Below, piece by piece: positions 8,400-16,553 of a DNA stretch of 64,000 nucleotides; positions within the stretch are counted from its first letter, which is position 1; every line of letters starts with the position of its first letter. Under the pieces are notes generated by a model. That model had not been told where the DNA came from. It did not search any database and was given only the letters and a program-made list of their open reading frames with translations. A program made the translations under genes and the position numbers. Location: positions 193,973 to 257,972 of the forward strand of contig JAGXRP010000033.1 of the NCBI GenBank assembly GCA_018335795.1. Reading direction: 5' to 3'. This DNA comes from Desulfobulbaceae bacterium (GTDB taxonomy: Bacteria > Bacteroidota > Ignavibacteria > Kapaibacteriales > UBA2268).

Positions 8400-9974
8400 A
8401 TGGATAAAATCAAAGGAAAGATACTCTGGATAGATGACGAAATTGACTTATTACGTCCTCATATCATATTACTCAACCAACGCGGCTTTGATGTTGCGAC
8501 TGCTACTAACGGTGAAGATGCAATTGAAATGTTGAAACAACAGCATTTCGATTTAATTTTTTTGGACGAATCAATGGTAGGAATTTCGGGATTAGAAACT
8601 TTGCCAATTTTGAAAGAAATTGACCCAACGACTCCAATTGTGATGGTCACTAAGAATGAAGCCGAAAGCGTAATGGAAGAAGCAATCGGTAGCAAAATTG
8701 ATGATTACTTGACAAAACCTGTCAACCCTACTCAAATTTTGATGGCTGCCAAAAAATTCCTCGAATCTTCGAGAATTGAAGAGGAGAAATTCACTCAAAA
8801 TTATTTGATGGGCTTCAATGAAATTTCCAGACAAATGCTCGGTCAAGTTGAATGGAAAGATTGGGTCGAGATATATACACGATTAGTACAATGGTCAATG
8901 GAATTGGACAGAATGCCCAATTCGACACTTACTCAGACATTACAGGACCAATTTCGAAATGCGAATGCAGAATTTTCAAAATTTATCGAACGTAATTATA
9001 TAAATTGGTTAGACACAAAATACGAAGATGCTAATCCTGTGCTTTCACCACATCTTTTAGATACATATTTAAAGCCTCTACTCAGTCAATCTAAGACTGT
9101 TTTCGTTTTTGTTGTGGATTGCTTGAGGCTTGACCAATGGCTCGTCATGCAAGAGCTTTTAGCATCATATTATTCCTTCAAGACAAATTATTATTGCACA
9201 ATACTCCCGACTGCAACTCAATTTGCACGGAACTCGATTTTTTCGGGTTTATATCCGATTGAAATTAAGAAGCATTACCCTCAGTGGTGGAACTCTGATA
9301 CCAATAGTGAAGACCATAAATTAAATGCTTTTGAAAAAGAATTACTTGAAGCATGGATCGAACGACGTAGAATAAAACTCAGGAACAGACCCGGCTATGT
9401 CAAAATATTCGATACTGAGTTCGGTCAAAAAATCGAACGAGATATAATGCAATATACTCAAAATCATTTGAATGCTTTCGTTTTAAATGCTGTGGATATG
9501 ATTGCCCACTCGCGTTCTGATTATGCTATTTTGAAGGAAATCGCGCCCGACGAATCAGCTTATCGCTCCTTGACACGTTCATGGTTCAGACATTCCAGCT
9601 TTTTCGGTATGCTCAAGGCTCTTTCAAAACAAAAAGACATCAGTATCATCATCACAACTGACCACGGTTCCGTTAGATGTATGCGTGGAGTAAAGGTATT
9701 AGGCGATAGAGATACTTCTACAAATTTGCGTTATAAATTCGGTAAAAACGTTAAAGCTGAATCCAGATATGCAATGCAAATAGCAAGACCTGAAGATTAC
9801 AAACTTCCTGCTCACGGAATTACAGTCAACAATATTATCGCAAAAGAAGACTATTATTTCGTGTACCCTACTGATTATCATCATTATTTGAATAAATATC
9901 GTGACAGTTTCCAGCATGGCGGCATTTCGATGGAAGAAATGATTTGCCCGGTTGTGCAGCTGACACCAAGGTAA
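8400..9974 (+). CDS. porX: PorX: two-component response regulator with PglZ domain (T9SS control)
   Basis: Response regulator of the T9SS in Bacteroidota. In known cases PorX is phosphorylated by PorY and works with the ECF sigma factor SigP. At 524 residues it has the usual length. Residues 1-125 are a CheY-like receiver with acidic residues D12/D13, phospho-acceptor D56 in FLDESM, and K110-region TKPVNP. Residues about 225-520 are a PglZ/alkaline-phosphatase-like domain with VVDCLRLDQW, the TATQFARNSIFSG block, and metal-ligand motif TTDHGS followed by LGDRDTSTNLRYK. Its presence agrees with the T9SS-tailed proteins and the PorV-like protein in the window. tsaE starts 3 nt after its stop. 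PorY is not in the window. Confidence 0.93.
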   Translation: MDKIKGKILWIDDEIDLLRPHIILLNQRGFDVATATNGEDAIEMLKQQHFDLIFLDESMVGISGLETLPILKEIDPTTPIVMVTKNEAESVMEEAIGSKIDDYLTKPVNPTQILMAAKKFLESSRIEEEKFTQNYLMGFNEISRQMLGQVEWKDWVEIYTRLVQWSMELDRMPNSTLTQTLQDQFRNANAEFSKFIERNYINWLDTKYEDANPVLSPHLLDTYLKPLLSQSKTVFVFVVDCLRLDQWLVMQELLASYYSFKTNYYCTILPTATQFARNSIFSGLYPIEIKKHYPQWWNSDTNSEDHKLNAFEKELLEAWIERRRIKLRNRPGYVKIFDTEFGQKIERDIMQYTQNHLNAFVLNAVDMIAHSRSDYAILKEIAPDESAYRSLTRSWFRHSSFFGMLKALSKQKDISIIITTDHGSVRCMRGVKVLGDRDTSTNLRYKFGKNVKAESRYAMQIARPEDYKLPAHGITVNNIIAKEDYYFVYPTDYHHYLNKYRDSFQHGGISMEEMICPVVQLTPR

Positions 9975-9977
9975 TAA

Positions 9978-10433
9978 ATGCAAGAACAACTTTATAAGTC
10001 AAAAAGCGAAAAAGATACTATTAAAATTGGTTTTGAGTTTGCTAAGGAAGTAAAATTAGGCGACGTAGTGGCACTAATTGGTGAACTCGGCGCCGGAAAA
10101 ACTGAATTTATCAAGGGTTTGTGTCAAGCTTTAAGCGTAGAGCAACTTGTCACAAGCCCTACTTTCACTATAATGAATTGTTACCAAGGTAAGATTAACA
10201 ATCAAGAGGTAAGCATTTATCACATTGATTTGTATAGAATCAATAAGGTTTCCGAGTTAGACGAAATTGGTTTCGACGAATGTATCCATTCCAAAAATGA
10301 TATTAAACTCGTTGAATGGGCTGATAAAGCCGGAAACAGATTATCAAAAGTTGATTATAAGGTACGATTTGAATTAGATGAAGATAATGAAAATGTACGT
10401 CAAATTTCAATCATGAATGAATTTGTACGATAA
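9978..10433 (+). CDS. tsaE: tRNA threonylcarbamoyladenosine synthesis ATPase TsaE
   Basis: ATPase that works with TsaB and TsaD to make threonylcarbamoyladenosine at position 37 of ANN-decoding tRNAs. The 151-residue length is normal. Walker A is GELGAGKTEF at about residues 35-44, followed by the family block TSPTFTIMN, the HIDLYRI motif and the LVEWADKAG motif. It lies 3 nt after porX and is probably translated from the same transcript. Its end lies 9 nt from the convergent GH16-like gene, with no visible terminator between them. Confidence 0.95.
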   Translation: MQEQLYKSKSEKDTIKIGFEFAKEVKLGDVVALIGELGAGKTEFIKGLCQALSVEQLVTSPTFTIMNCYQGKINNQEVSIYHIDLYRINKVSELDEIGFDECIHSKNDIKLVEWADKAGNRLSKVDYKVRFELDEDNENVRQISIMNEFVR

Positions 10434-10442
10434 TAAATTGAC

Positions 10443-12068
10443 TTATCGTAGTATGATAATCGGATGAAATAAGCTACGATTTCCACCTATAATTTTCAGA
10501 TAATATATTCCTTGAGCAAAAGAACTTGTTGAAATTTTTCTGAATTGTTCAATATTTACTATGCTTTCCGCTTGTTCATCGTAAATCTTCCTACCAATGA
10601 AATCATATATTTCAAAAATTGTAGTTTGCGAATTACTGTTGAAATACTGAATATTCAGGTTATCTAAGACTGGATTTGGGAAAACTTTCGTTAATTTTAA
10701 ATTCGAATCATCGAAGCAATCTGCCAATTTTATGACTTTTACATTCTTATTTAAAGTGTCTGCCGGTAGCTCCCATTCATCTGTAGCAATTAGTTTGATT
10801 TCGAGACTATCGTATAGCGGACTAATGTATATCTTCATTTCAGTATTATAAACGTTGAACCACTCTGTTGGCGAATCATTTATAAAAGCTCTATATGAAT
10901 AATCAAGATTATAAGTATGTCGTCCTTTGTAAAGGGGTTGGATGTTCCACATAGCTATTTCACAAGTGAAAACTTCATTGGGCCCTGAAATTGTTATGTT
11001 ATTATTTACAAATGATGTGGTATTGTTTGATAATGGCTTAAAGGTAGTATTGATTCGGGAAATATTCATTCCTTTCAATTCATTTACTTTAGATTTAATC
11101 TCACTAAAGCCGGTTCTCGGGTTTGCGGTATAAAGAAACCAATCAATCTCAATTTTGTGTTCTTCTTTTATTCCATTTAGGGCGCTTTCGCCAATTGAGT
11201 GCATTGAATACCAAGTCTGAAAATCATACTGAGGATAATAATTTTTAATAGTATAAGGTTGGAGCCATGAATCAGATTCGTAGGATTCGCCTGAGTAAAT
11301 TAAGTAATCCACATCAGGTTCGTCACTCAAAATCTCGAAAGCTATCATATTGCCTAATTTATCAACACGCATAACATAAATCATCCATCTGTCGCCAATT
11401 AAAGGTCTCCCCTTGTACTCACCAACGCATTGTTTATATCCTGTGAGTTTGCCATTTTCGCAACAGATGCAATCCAAGTCTGTGTTTAATATATTGATGC
11501 CGGAGTAATTATTACAACCGGTTTTCAACCTTGGGTGACCGTCATGATACCAACCATTATTCCATTCAAAGTCCATTTCAGCCCAATATCTGATTTCATC
11601 GTCACCATCTTTAAATTTAAACATTGTGCTACTCCATAGCCAATACGCTTGGGTAATTTTGTCGGGATCTTTCAATGCTTCAAGTTTGATTCTGGTGGCA
11701 TAAGTACCTTCCCTGAATAAAAAGCTTGATACGATAAATGGGTGCGGATGAGGTTCCCATTTCCCTTTATTAAAAATTAATTGCACTCCGACTGAATCAA
11801 ATCTGATTGTTGTATTCGGATGTTGCTTAGTAGAATCATGATAAACATAGCCTTGCCAAGCTCGTGAACTAACGATTCCGTCACGGGTTATCCATGGATT
11901 ATTTCCAAATATCGAACCTGATGAATCAAATGGTGCCGGATTAATGAAATTCGTATAATGAAAATCATCAAATAGGTACTCTGTATCAAACAAATCTTGC
12001 GATTTTAATAAACTAATCTCTAATAAAAGAATAGTAATAGTAGCAGCGACTAAATAAAAGAAGTTCAT
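10443..12068 (-). CDS. Secreted GH16-like (concanavalin-fold) protein with T9SS sorting domain
   Basis: Predicted secreted protein of 541 residues. An N-terminal hydrophobic signal ends near KSQD. Residues about 30-310 look like a glycoside hydrolase family 16 jelly roll: the strand YATRIKLEA, AYWLWSS, and then AEMDFEW, which fits the GH16 catalytic pattern E-x-D-x-E. The middle region holds Ig-like strands, and the C-terminus (VFPNPVLDNLNIQYF, ending in ILR) is a type A T9SS sorting domain. The ATG at 12068 is preferred to the adjacent GTG. The substrate is not predictable; agar, laminarin and related beta-glucans are typical of GH16, but similarity outside the motif is weak. It lies 27 nt after the DUF62/ABC-binding lipoprotein and may share its transcript. 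Confidence 0.65.
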   Translation of the reverse strand: MNFFYLVAATITILLLEISLLKSQDLFDTEYLFDDFHYTNFINPAPFDSSGSIFGNNPWITRDGIVSSRAWQGYVYHDSTKQHPNTTIRFDSVGVQLIFNKGKWEPHPHPFIVSSFLFREGTYATRIKLEALKDPDKITQAYWLWSSTMFKFKDGDDEIRYWAEMDFEWNNGWYHDGHPRLKTGCNNYSGINILNTDLDCICCENGKLTGYKQCVGEYKGRPLIGDRWMIYVMRVDKLGNMIAFEILSDEPDVDYLIYSGESYESDSWLQPYTIKNYYPQYDFQTWYSMHSIGESALNGIKEEHKIEIDWFLYTANPRTGFSEIKSKVNELKGMNISRINTTFKPLSNNTTSFVNNNITISGPNEVFTCEIAMWNIQPLYKGRHTYNLDYSYRAFINDSPTEWFNVYNTEMKIYISPLYDSLEIKLIATDEWELPADTLNKNVKVIKLADCFDDSNLKLTKVFPNPVLDNLNIQYFNSNSQTTIFEIYDFIGRKIYDEQAESIVNIEQFRKISTSSFAQGIYYLKIIGGNRSLFHPIIILR

Positions 12069-12095
12069 CACAATGTCTGCATATTGTACAAAAAA

Positions 12096-13847
12096 TTATT
12101 CTACAATATATGTTGCTTTCAACAATAAATCGGTAGAAAATGTGAAATTTAATGCTTGAGCTGTCCTTTTATTCAAATAAATTTGAGTTGTAGGTAAATA
12201 TTTGACTGCAATGGCATCAGCGTTAATACCCAAAATTACCGAAATTGCAGAAACTCCCGTTTCGAGCGCTAATTCATCATAATCAACAGAAACACCACCT
12301 ATTGCACCGTCTTCAACGTTTTCTCGCGAATCTCCAATCACAAACATGTTCTTGACCATTGCATTCTGTGAAAGATTTTTCATTCCCAAATTCATCGTAT
12401 TATCAGCGGCGATAAGAACTGTATTGATTTGTTTATTTTCAAAATTTGACAACGCCGGTGTTATCTGACTTATGTTTTCAACAATTTCATTAGTGAATTC
12501 CAAACCGTAAAGAACAGATAATGAACTCAATCTCTGTTGAGCATAGAGAGAATTTGGTTCACTTGGATTATACATCCGTCCTGCATGAGTCAAATCAGGG
12601 AATAATTCTTTAACAAATTTTAAATAATCATCAAAATTAGTTGCATCTGATAATCCTGTGACATTTTCACGTGCATTTATAATTCCTGCAAACTCCGGCG
12701 AAGTTACATAAGTAAATACTACAGGAATATTTGAAGGTATGTATTCAACAGCGGCTTTGGAAGCAGGAGTAGAAACAGGGATGATTATATCGCATTTCAA
12801 GTCAACCAACTCTTTACACAAAGATGCTAATTTTGATGCATCTCCGTTTGCATTTTTTTCAAAATATTCAACATTTTTGTCATCAATCAATCCATATTGT
12901 AGCATTGTTTTTTTAGTGCCTTGAATTATATTCTCCGAAAGTTCAGACATGTTGTATCTTAAAAATCCAACTTTAATATTTGCAGCCGAAATTTGAATTG
13001 TATCGCCGGCATTCAAATTATATTTCTCAGACATATTTCCAAAATTCACAGCAAGGATTAATTTATTGTCGGCATCAAGCAATGCAACATTAGCCCCGAC
13101 AGGTACACTCGAAAAAGTACTTGACCAACGAGCGTAGAAAGTACTTTCTCCTGCTTGAACTTTCAAAATCGAGCCAAGATCAATCCCTGATAATAAATCA
13201 CTCGTGATATTTGTTTCCACGTTGCCGATATTGTCGATATATAGGCTCTGCCCTACTATATTGCCACCATTACGATAAGCATCATAAACTGGTCTTAGAA
13301 TTGGGTCAGTACATACTGAGCCGAATCTGTTAAGCGGAGCACCTGAAAGAACAGTTCTCACTGCTGAATTATAAATTTCAAAAAATGTTACATCATCAAT
13401 ACTTTTGTGTTTGCCATCGAATAGAAGCATATTATCAATATATCTGATTTCGCCGTAAGTATAATTTGCCAAGACTCGCGAAGCTAAACCATTATCAGGC
13501 AAAATAAAGGCTTGGTCGCCTACTTTGAAAATGATATTTCTTTCAGTATCACCATCATCAACAGTTGACAAAAAGACTGTGTTAATAGGATAATTCTTAT
13601 TTGCTTGTTCCAAAACGTAAGCAGCTTGGGCTACGTCAAAATTTCGGGTTTGAATGTATTCGAACTTGACATTTGGAAATTCTTTATTTACGATTCCGGA
13701 CAAGCTCATGACTAATTCGCTACTACGGTCATAATCGGTAATCAAAACAAAAGTGCGGTCGTAACCGATATAGTTATTTGTTATGTTTTCATCACCACAA
13801 GAACTGAACAATATTGCAATCAACACTAAAAGAATATATTTCATCAT
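12096..13847 (-). CDS. Lipoprotein fusing a degenerate SAM-hydrolase (DUF62) fold to an ABC substrate-binding domain
   Basis: A 583-residue lipoprotein with lipobox LFSSC (Cys17). Residues about 32-287 follow the DUF62 SAM hydrolase/halogenase family throughout: FVLITDYD at the N-terminal strand, FLSTVDDGDTER, LPDNGLASRVL, then the C-terminal barrel with SLYIDNIGNVETNI and LAVNFGNMSEKYNLNAGD. The catalytic His-Gly-Arg-Asp region is replaced by FFEIYNS and the DPGVGTxR loop is one residue shorter, so hydrolysis is unlikely. Residues about 290-583 match the ABC_sub_bind family (TrpX-like): VGFLRYN, IIPVSTPASKAAVE, IPVVFTYVTSPEFAGI, NVTGLSD, MYNPSEPNS, IAADNT. No permease or ATPase is adjacent. 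It may be a periplasm-facing ligand sensor or a solo binding protein. Confidence 0.8.
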   Translation of the reverse strand: MMKYILLVLIAILFSSCGDENITNNYIGYDRTFVLITDYDRSSELVMSLSGIVNKEFPNVKFEYIQTRNFDVAQAAYVLEQANKNYPINTVFLSTVDDGDTERNIIFKVGDQAFILPDNGLASRVLANYTYGEIRYIDNMLLFDGKHKSIDDVTFFEIYNSAVRTVLSGAPLNRFGSVCTDPILRPVYDAYRNGGNIVGQSLYIDNIGNVETNITSDLLSGIDLGSILKVQAGESTFYARWSSTFSSVPVGANVALLDADNKLILAVNFGNMSEKYNLNAGDTIQISAANIKVGFLRYNMSELSENIIQGTKKTMLQYGLIDDKNVEYFEKNANGDASKLASLCKELVDLKCDIIIPVSTPASKAAVEYIPSNIPVVFTYVTSPEFAGIINARENVTGLSDATNFDDYLKFVKELFPDLTHAGRMYNPSEPNSLYAQQRLSSLSVLYGLEFTNEIVENISQITPALSNFENKQINTVLIAADNTMNLGMKNLSQNAMVKNMFVIGDSRENVEDGAIGGVSVDYDELALETGVSAISVILGINADAIAVKYLPTTQIYLNKRTAQALNFTFSTDLLLKATYIVE

Positions 13848-14008
13848 TTATAAATGTCCGTTTAAATAATAGTAAAGTAGCAATAACGAATACCCTTGTA
13901 CATTAATTATATTTTTTATTCAATTTAGTGTCAATTTCTCGTATGAATTTCGTATTTTTAGAAACTTATGAAATCAAATTATTAACAATATTTAATTAGG
14001 TGAGTTTT

Positions 14009-15253
14009 ATGTATGGACAAATGAAAGAATTTCTGAATCAAGAATTGCAATCACTTAGAGAACAAAAGCTATACAAAAGCGAAAGAATAATCGAAAGTCC
14101 GCAAGCGGCTGAAATCGTTGTAGGAGGCAAGAAAGTACTGAATTTTTGTGCGAACAATTATCTTGGATTGTCATCTCATCCCGAATTGATAAAAGCGGCT
14201 CATGAGATGATAGACTATCGCGGTTATGGATTATCTTCAGTAAGATTTATCTGCGGTACCCAAGATATTCACAAAGAATTAGAGCAGAAAGTTTCCGAAT
14301 TTCTTGGTACTGAGGACACAATCTTATTCTGCGCTGCATTCGATGCAAATGGTGCAGTGTTCGAACCACTTTTCGGACCTGATGACGCAATCATTACCGA
14401 TGCACTCAATCATGCTTCAATTATTGACGGAATCAGACTTTCCAAGGCTAAAAGATGGGTTTACAAGCACAGCGATATGAGAAACATCGAAGAACTTGAC
14501 CCCGCGACAGGAAAAGATTTGAAAGGCTTGGAAAGATGTTTGATTGAAGCTAACGAGCAAGGTTGCAGATTCAAAGTTATCGCAACAGACGGCGTTTTTT
14601 CGATGGATGGCGATATAGCTCGTTTGGATGAAATTTGCGATTTAGCTGAAAAATATGATGCACTTGTTATGGTAGATGAATGTCATGCTTCGGGCTTTAT
14701 GGGCAAAACCGGTCGCGGAACTCACGAACATAAAAATGTAATGGGTAGAATTGACATCATCACAACCACATTTGGCAAAGCACTCGGAGGCGCCTCCGGC
14801 GGTTGTATTTCCGGCAGAAAGGAAATAATCGAATGGATGAGAAATAAGGCTCGCCCCTATTTGTTCAGCAATACATTAGCTCCGGCAATTGTAGGAGCTA
14901 CATTGAAATGTCTAGAAATTTTGACTGCAAGCACAGAATTACGCGACAAATTGGAAAGAAACACTACGAGATTCCGCAAGGAGATGACCGAAGCAGGATT
15001 TGATATTATTCCCGGTGTCCATCCTATTACACCGATTATGTTCGGCAAATACGAAAATTGTTCAGCATTGGCAGTTGAATTTGCGAATCGCATGCTCGAA
15101 GAAGGAATTTATGTAATCGCATTCTCCTTCCCTGTGGTTCCTCGCGGCAAAGATAGAATCCGTGTTCAACTTTCAGCTGCACATGACGAGCAACATTTAG
15201 ATAAAGCAATTGCAGCCTTCATCAAAGTGGGCAAAGAATTGAAGATGATATAA
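14009..15253 (+). CDS. kbl: Glycine C-acetyltransferase (2-amino-3-ketobutyrate CoA ligase)
   Basis: PLP enzyme that cleaves 2-amino-3-ketobutyrate with CoA to glycine and acetyl-CoA, the second step of threonine degradation. As read from 14009 it has 414 residues. The N-terminal block KLYKSERIIESPQ, the Gly-rich NNYLGLSSHPE, SVRFICGTQ, DECHASGFMG and the PLP lysine region TTFGKALGG (about residue 256) are characteristic. The ATG at 14009 is preferred because AGGTGAG at 13998-14004 is its ribosome binding site; an in-frame GTG at 14000 lies inside that site. A closely related 8-amino-7-oxononanoate synthase is the main alternative, but the sequence fits Kbl better. No threonine dehydrogenase is adjacent. 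Confidence 0.9.
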   Translation: MYGQMKEFLNQELQSLREQKLYKSERIIESPQAAEIVVGGKKVLNFCANNYLGLSSHPELIKAAHEMIDYRGYGLSSVRFICGTQDIHKELEQKVSEFLGTEDTILFCAAFDANGAVFEPLFGPDDAIITDALNHASIIDGIRLSKAKRWVYKHSDMRNIEELDPATGKDLKGLERCLIEANEQGCRFKVIATDGVFSMDGDIARLDEICDLAEKYDALVMVDECHASGFMGKTGRGTHEHKNVMGRIDIITTTFGKALGGASGGCISGRKEIIEWMRNKARPYLFSNTLAPAIVGATLKCLEILTASTELRDKLERNTTRFRKEMTEAGFDIIPGVHPITPIMFGKYENCSALAVEFANRMLEEGIYVIAFSFPVVPRGKDRIRVQLSAAHDEQHLDKAIAAFIKVGKELKMI

Positions 15254-15277
15254 GATTGTTGAGAAGAAAAAAAAAAA

Positions 15278-15317
15278 ATCCTTCCTTAGGTATTGAGCCC
15301 AAGGAAGGATTTTTTGT
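15278..15317. terminator. Bidirectional terminator between kbl and serC
   Basis: A 10-bp stem ATCCTTCCTT/AAGGAAGGAT is flanked by A-runs on the left and T-runs on the right. It can end transcription from kbl on the plus strand and from serC on the minus strand. Confidence 0.88.
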
Positions 15318-15331
15318 AATTAATCTAAAAA

Positions 15332-16411
15332 CTATTTGTTGTTCTTGTAGAAATCTTCCATGAATTTGGCAAGAGTTTCTACAGATGCCATAGGACAAGC
15401 ATTATATACAGAGGCACGAATGCCACCTACTGAGCGATGTCCCTTCAAACCAAGCATGTTTTGTTGTTTAGCTTCGTTGATGAATTTTTCTTCCAATTCC
15501 GGAGTTGGCAAATTCCAAGTGATGTTCATCAAAGACCTGTCAATAGCTTCAGCAACTGCGCCCTTGTAAAAATCGGTATGAGCATCAATCACATTGTAAA
15601 TTGTATTTGCTTTTTTGATATTATGAGCTTCGATTGCTTCCAATCCACCCATGCTTTCAATCCATTTGAATGTGCGTCCAACTGTGAAAATCGGTAACGT
15701 TGGTGGTGTGTTGAACAATGATTCTTCTTTTACATGAGTGTTGTAATTCAACATTGTCGGCATACCGGATTTACCAGCTTTTTCGAGCCATTCTTTCTTG
15801 ATGACAACTAAAGTTACGCCTGATGGACCAATATTTTTCTGAGCACCTGCATAAATCAAACTATATTTGGAGAAATCGCGACGCATAGCCAAAAAATCTG
15901 ATGACATATCGGCAACGAGTGGCACGTTTGCTGTGTCTGGGTCAATTTTCCATTCAGTTCCGAAAATTGTATTGTTCGTTGTAATATGCACGTAATCCGA
16001 ATCCGGATGGAAGTTCCAAGATTTAGGAATATAATTATGATTAGCTTCTTTAGAAGTCGCTGCTACATTGACTTCTCCAAAAAGCTTTGCTTCTTTGGCA
16101 GCTTTTTCAGCCCAAACGCCTGTTAGAACATAATCAGCTTTTGTTTTCAAAAAATTCTGTGGTATCATCATGAATTGTGTGCTTGCTCCGCCACCAAGGA
16201 AGAGTACAGCATATTCTTGGGCATCTAATCCTAAGATTTTCAAACAATCTGCTTGAGCCGTTTTAATCACTGCATCAAACTCTTTTGAACGGTGGCTGAT
16301 TTCCATAATACCAATGCCTTTGCCTGTGAAATCAATACAAGCAGCGGCTGTTTCTTTTACTACTACTTCCGGAAGTACTGCCGGACCCGCAAAAAAATTA
16401 TGACTCGACAT
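15332..16411 (-). CDS. serC: Phosphoserine aminotransferase
   Basis: PLP aminotransferase converting 3-phosphohydroxypyruvate to phosphoserine, the second step of serine synthesis; it also acts in PLP synthesis in some bacteria. The 359 residues match family length. Motifs are HNFFAGPAVLP at the start, GIMEISHRSKEF, FLGGGASTQF and the PLP lysine in YAGAQKNIGPSG at about residue 190. The ATG at 16411 is chosen because GGAG lies about 8 nt upstream; a TTG 12 nt further upstream overlaps that site. serA is 2.5 kb away on the opposite strand, with a GT-C/TPR gene between. No serB is present in the window. Confidence 0.95.
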   Translation of the reverse strand: MSSHNFFAGPAVLPEVVVKETAAACIDFTGKGIGIMEISHRSKEFDAVIKTAQADCLKILGLDAQEYAVLFLGGGASTQFMMIPQNFLKTKADYVLTGVWAEKAAKEAKLFGEVNVAATSKEANHNYIPKSWNFHPDSDYVHITTNNTIFGTEWKIDPDTANVPLVADMSSDFLAMRRDFSKYSLIYAGAQKNIGPSGVTLVVIKKEWLEKAGKSGMPTMLNYNTHVKEESLFNTPPTLPIFTVGRTFKWIESMGGLEAIEAHNIKKANTIYNVIDAHTDFYKGAVAEAIDRSLMNITWNLPTPELEEKFINEAKQQNMLGLKGHRSVGGIRASVYNACPMASVETLAKFMEDFYKNNK

Positions 16412-16474
16412 TTTAAACTCCAATTATTTTACAACTGAGCAATTTTTAATTGCATTTTTACAAATTTCGTTACG

Positions 16475-16506
16475 CAAAAATATCATTTAATTGCACAATA
16501 AGCAAT
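16475..16506 (-). promoter_or_regulatory. Possible Bacteroidota-type promoter for serC
   Basis: On the minus strand, TATTTTTG (fits TAnnTTTG; plus-strand 16475-16482) lies about 64 nt upstream of the serC start. An ATTG at plus-strand 16503-16506 is separated from it by 20 nt. The -7 element is exact, the -33 element is imperfect. Confidence 0.35.
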
Positions 16507-16553
16507 AAAAATGCGTTTTTATTAACTTTTAATCACAAAAAACATGAAAATCG

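Noticed and set aside
13998-14008. GTG at 14000 as the kbl start
   Set aside because: It lies in the AGGTGAG ribosome binding site that serves the ATG at 14009, and the extra residues have no counterpart in Kbl proteins.
15271-15280. Long A-run near kbl as a frameshift or slippage site
   Set aside because: It lies after the stop codon and is the T-run of the bidirectional terminator read from the other strand.
16412-16423. TTG start for serC adding four residues
   Set aside because: It overlaps the GGAG site of the ATG at 16411, and SerC proteins start close to HNFFAGP.
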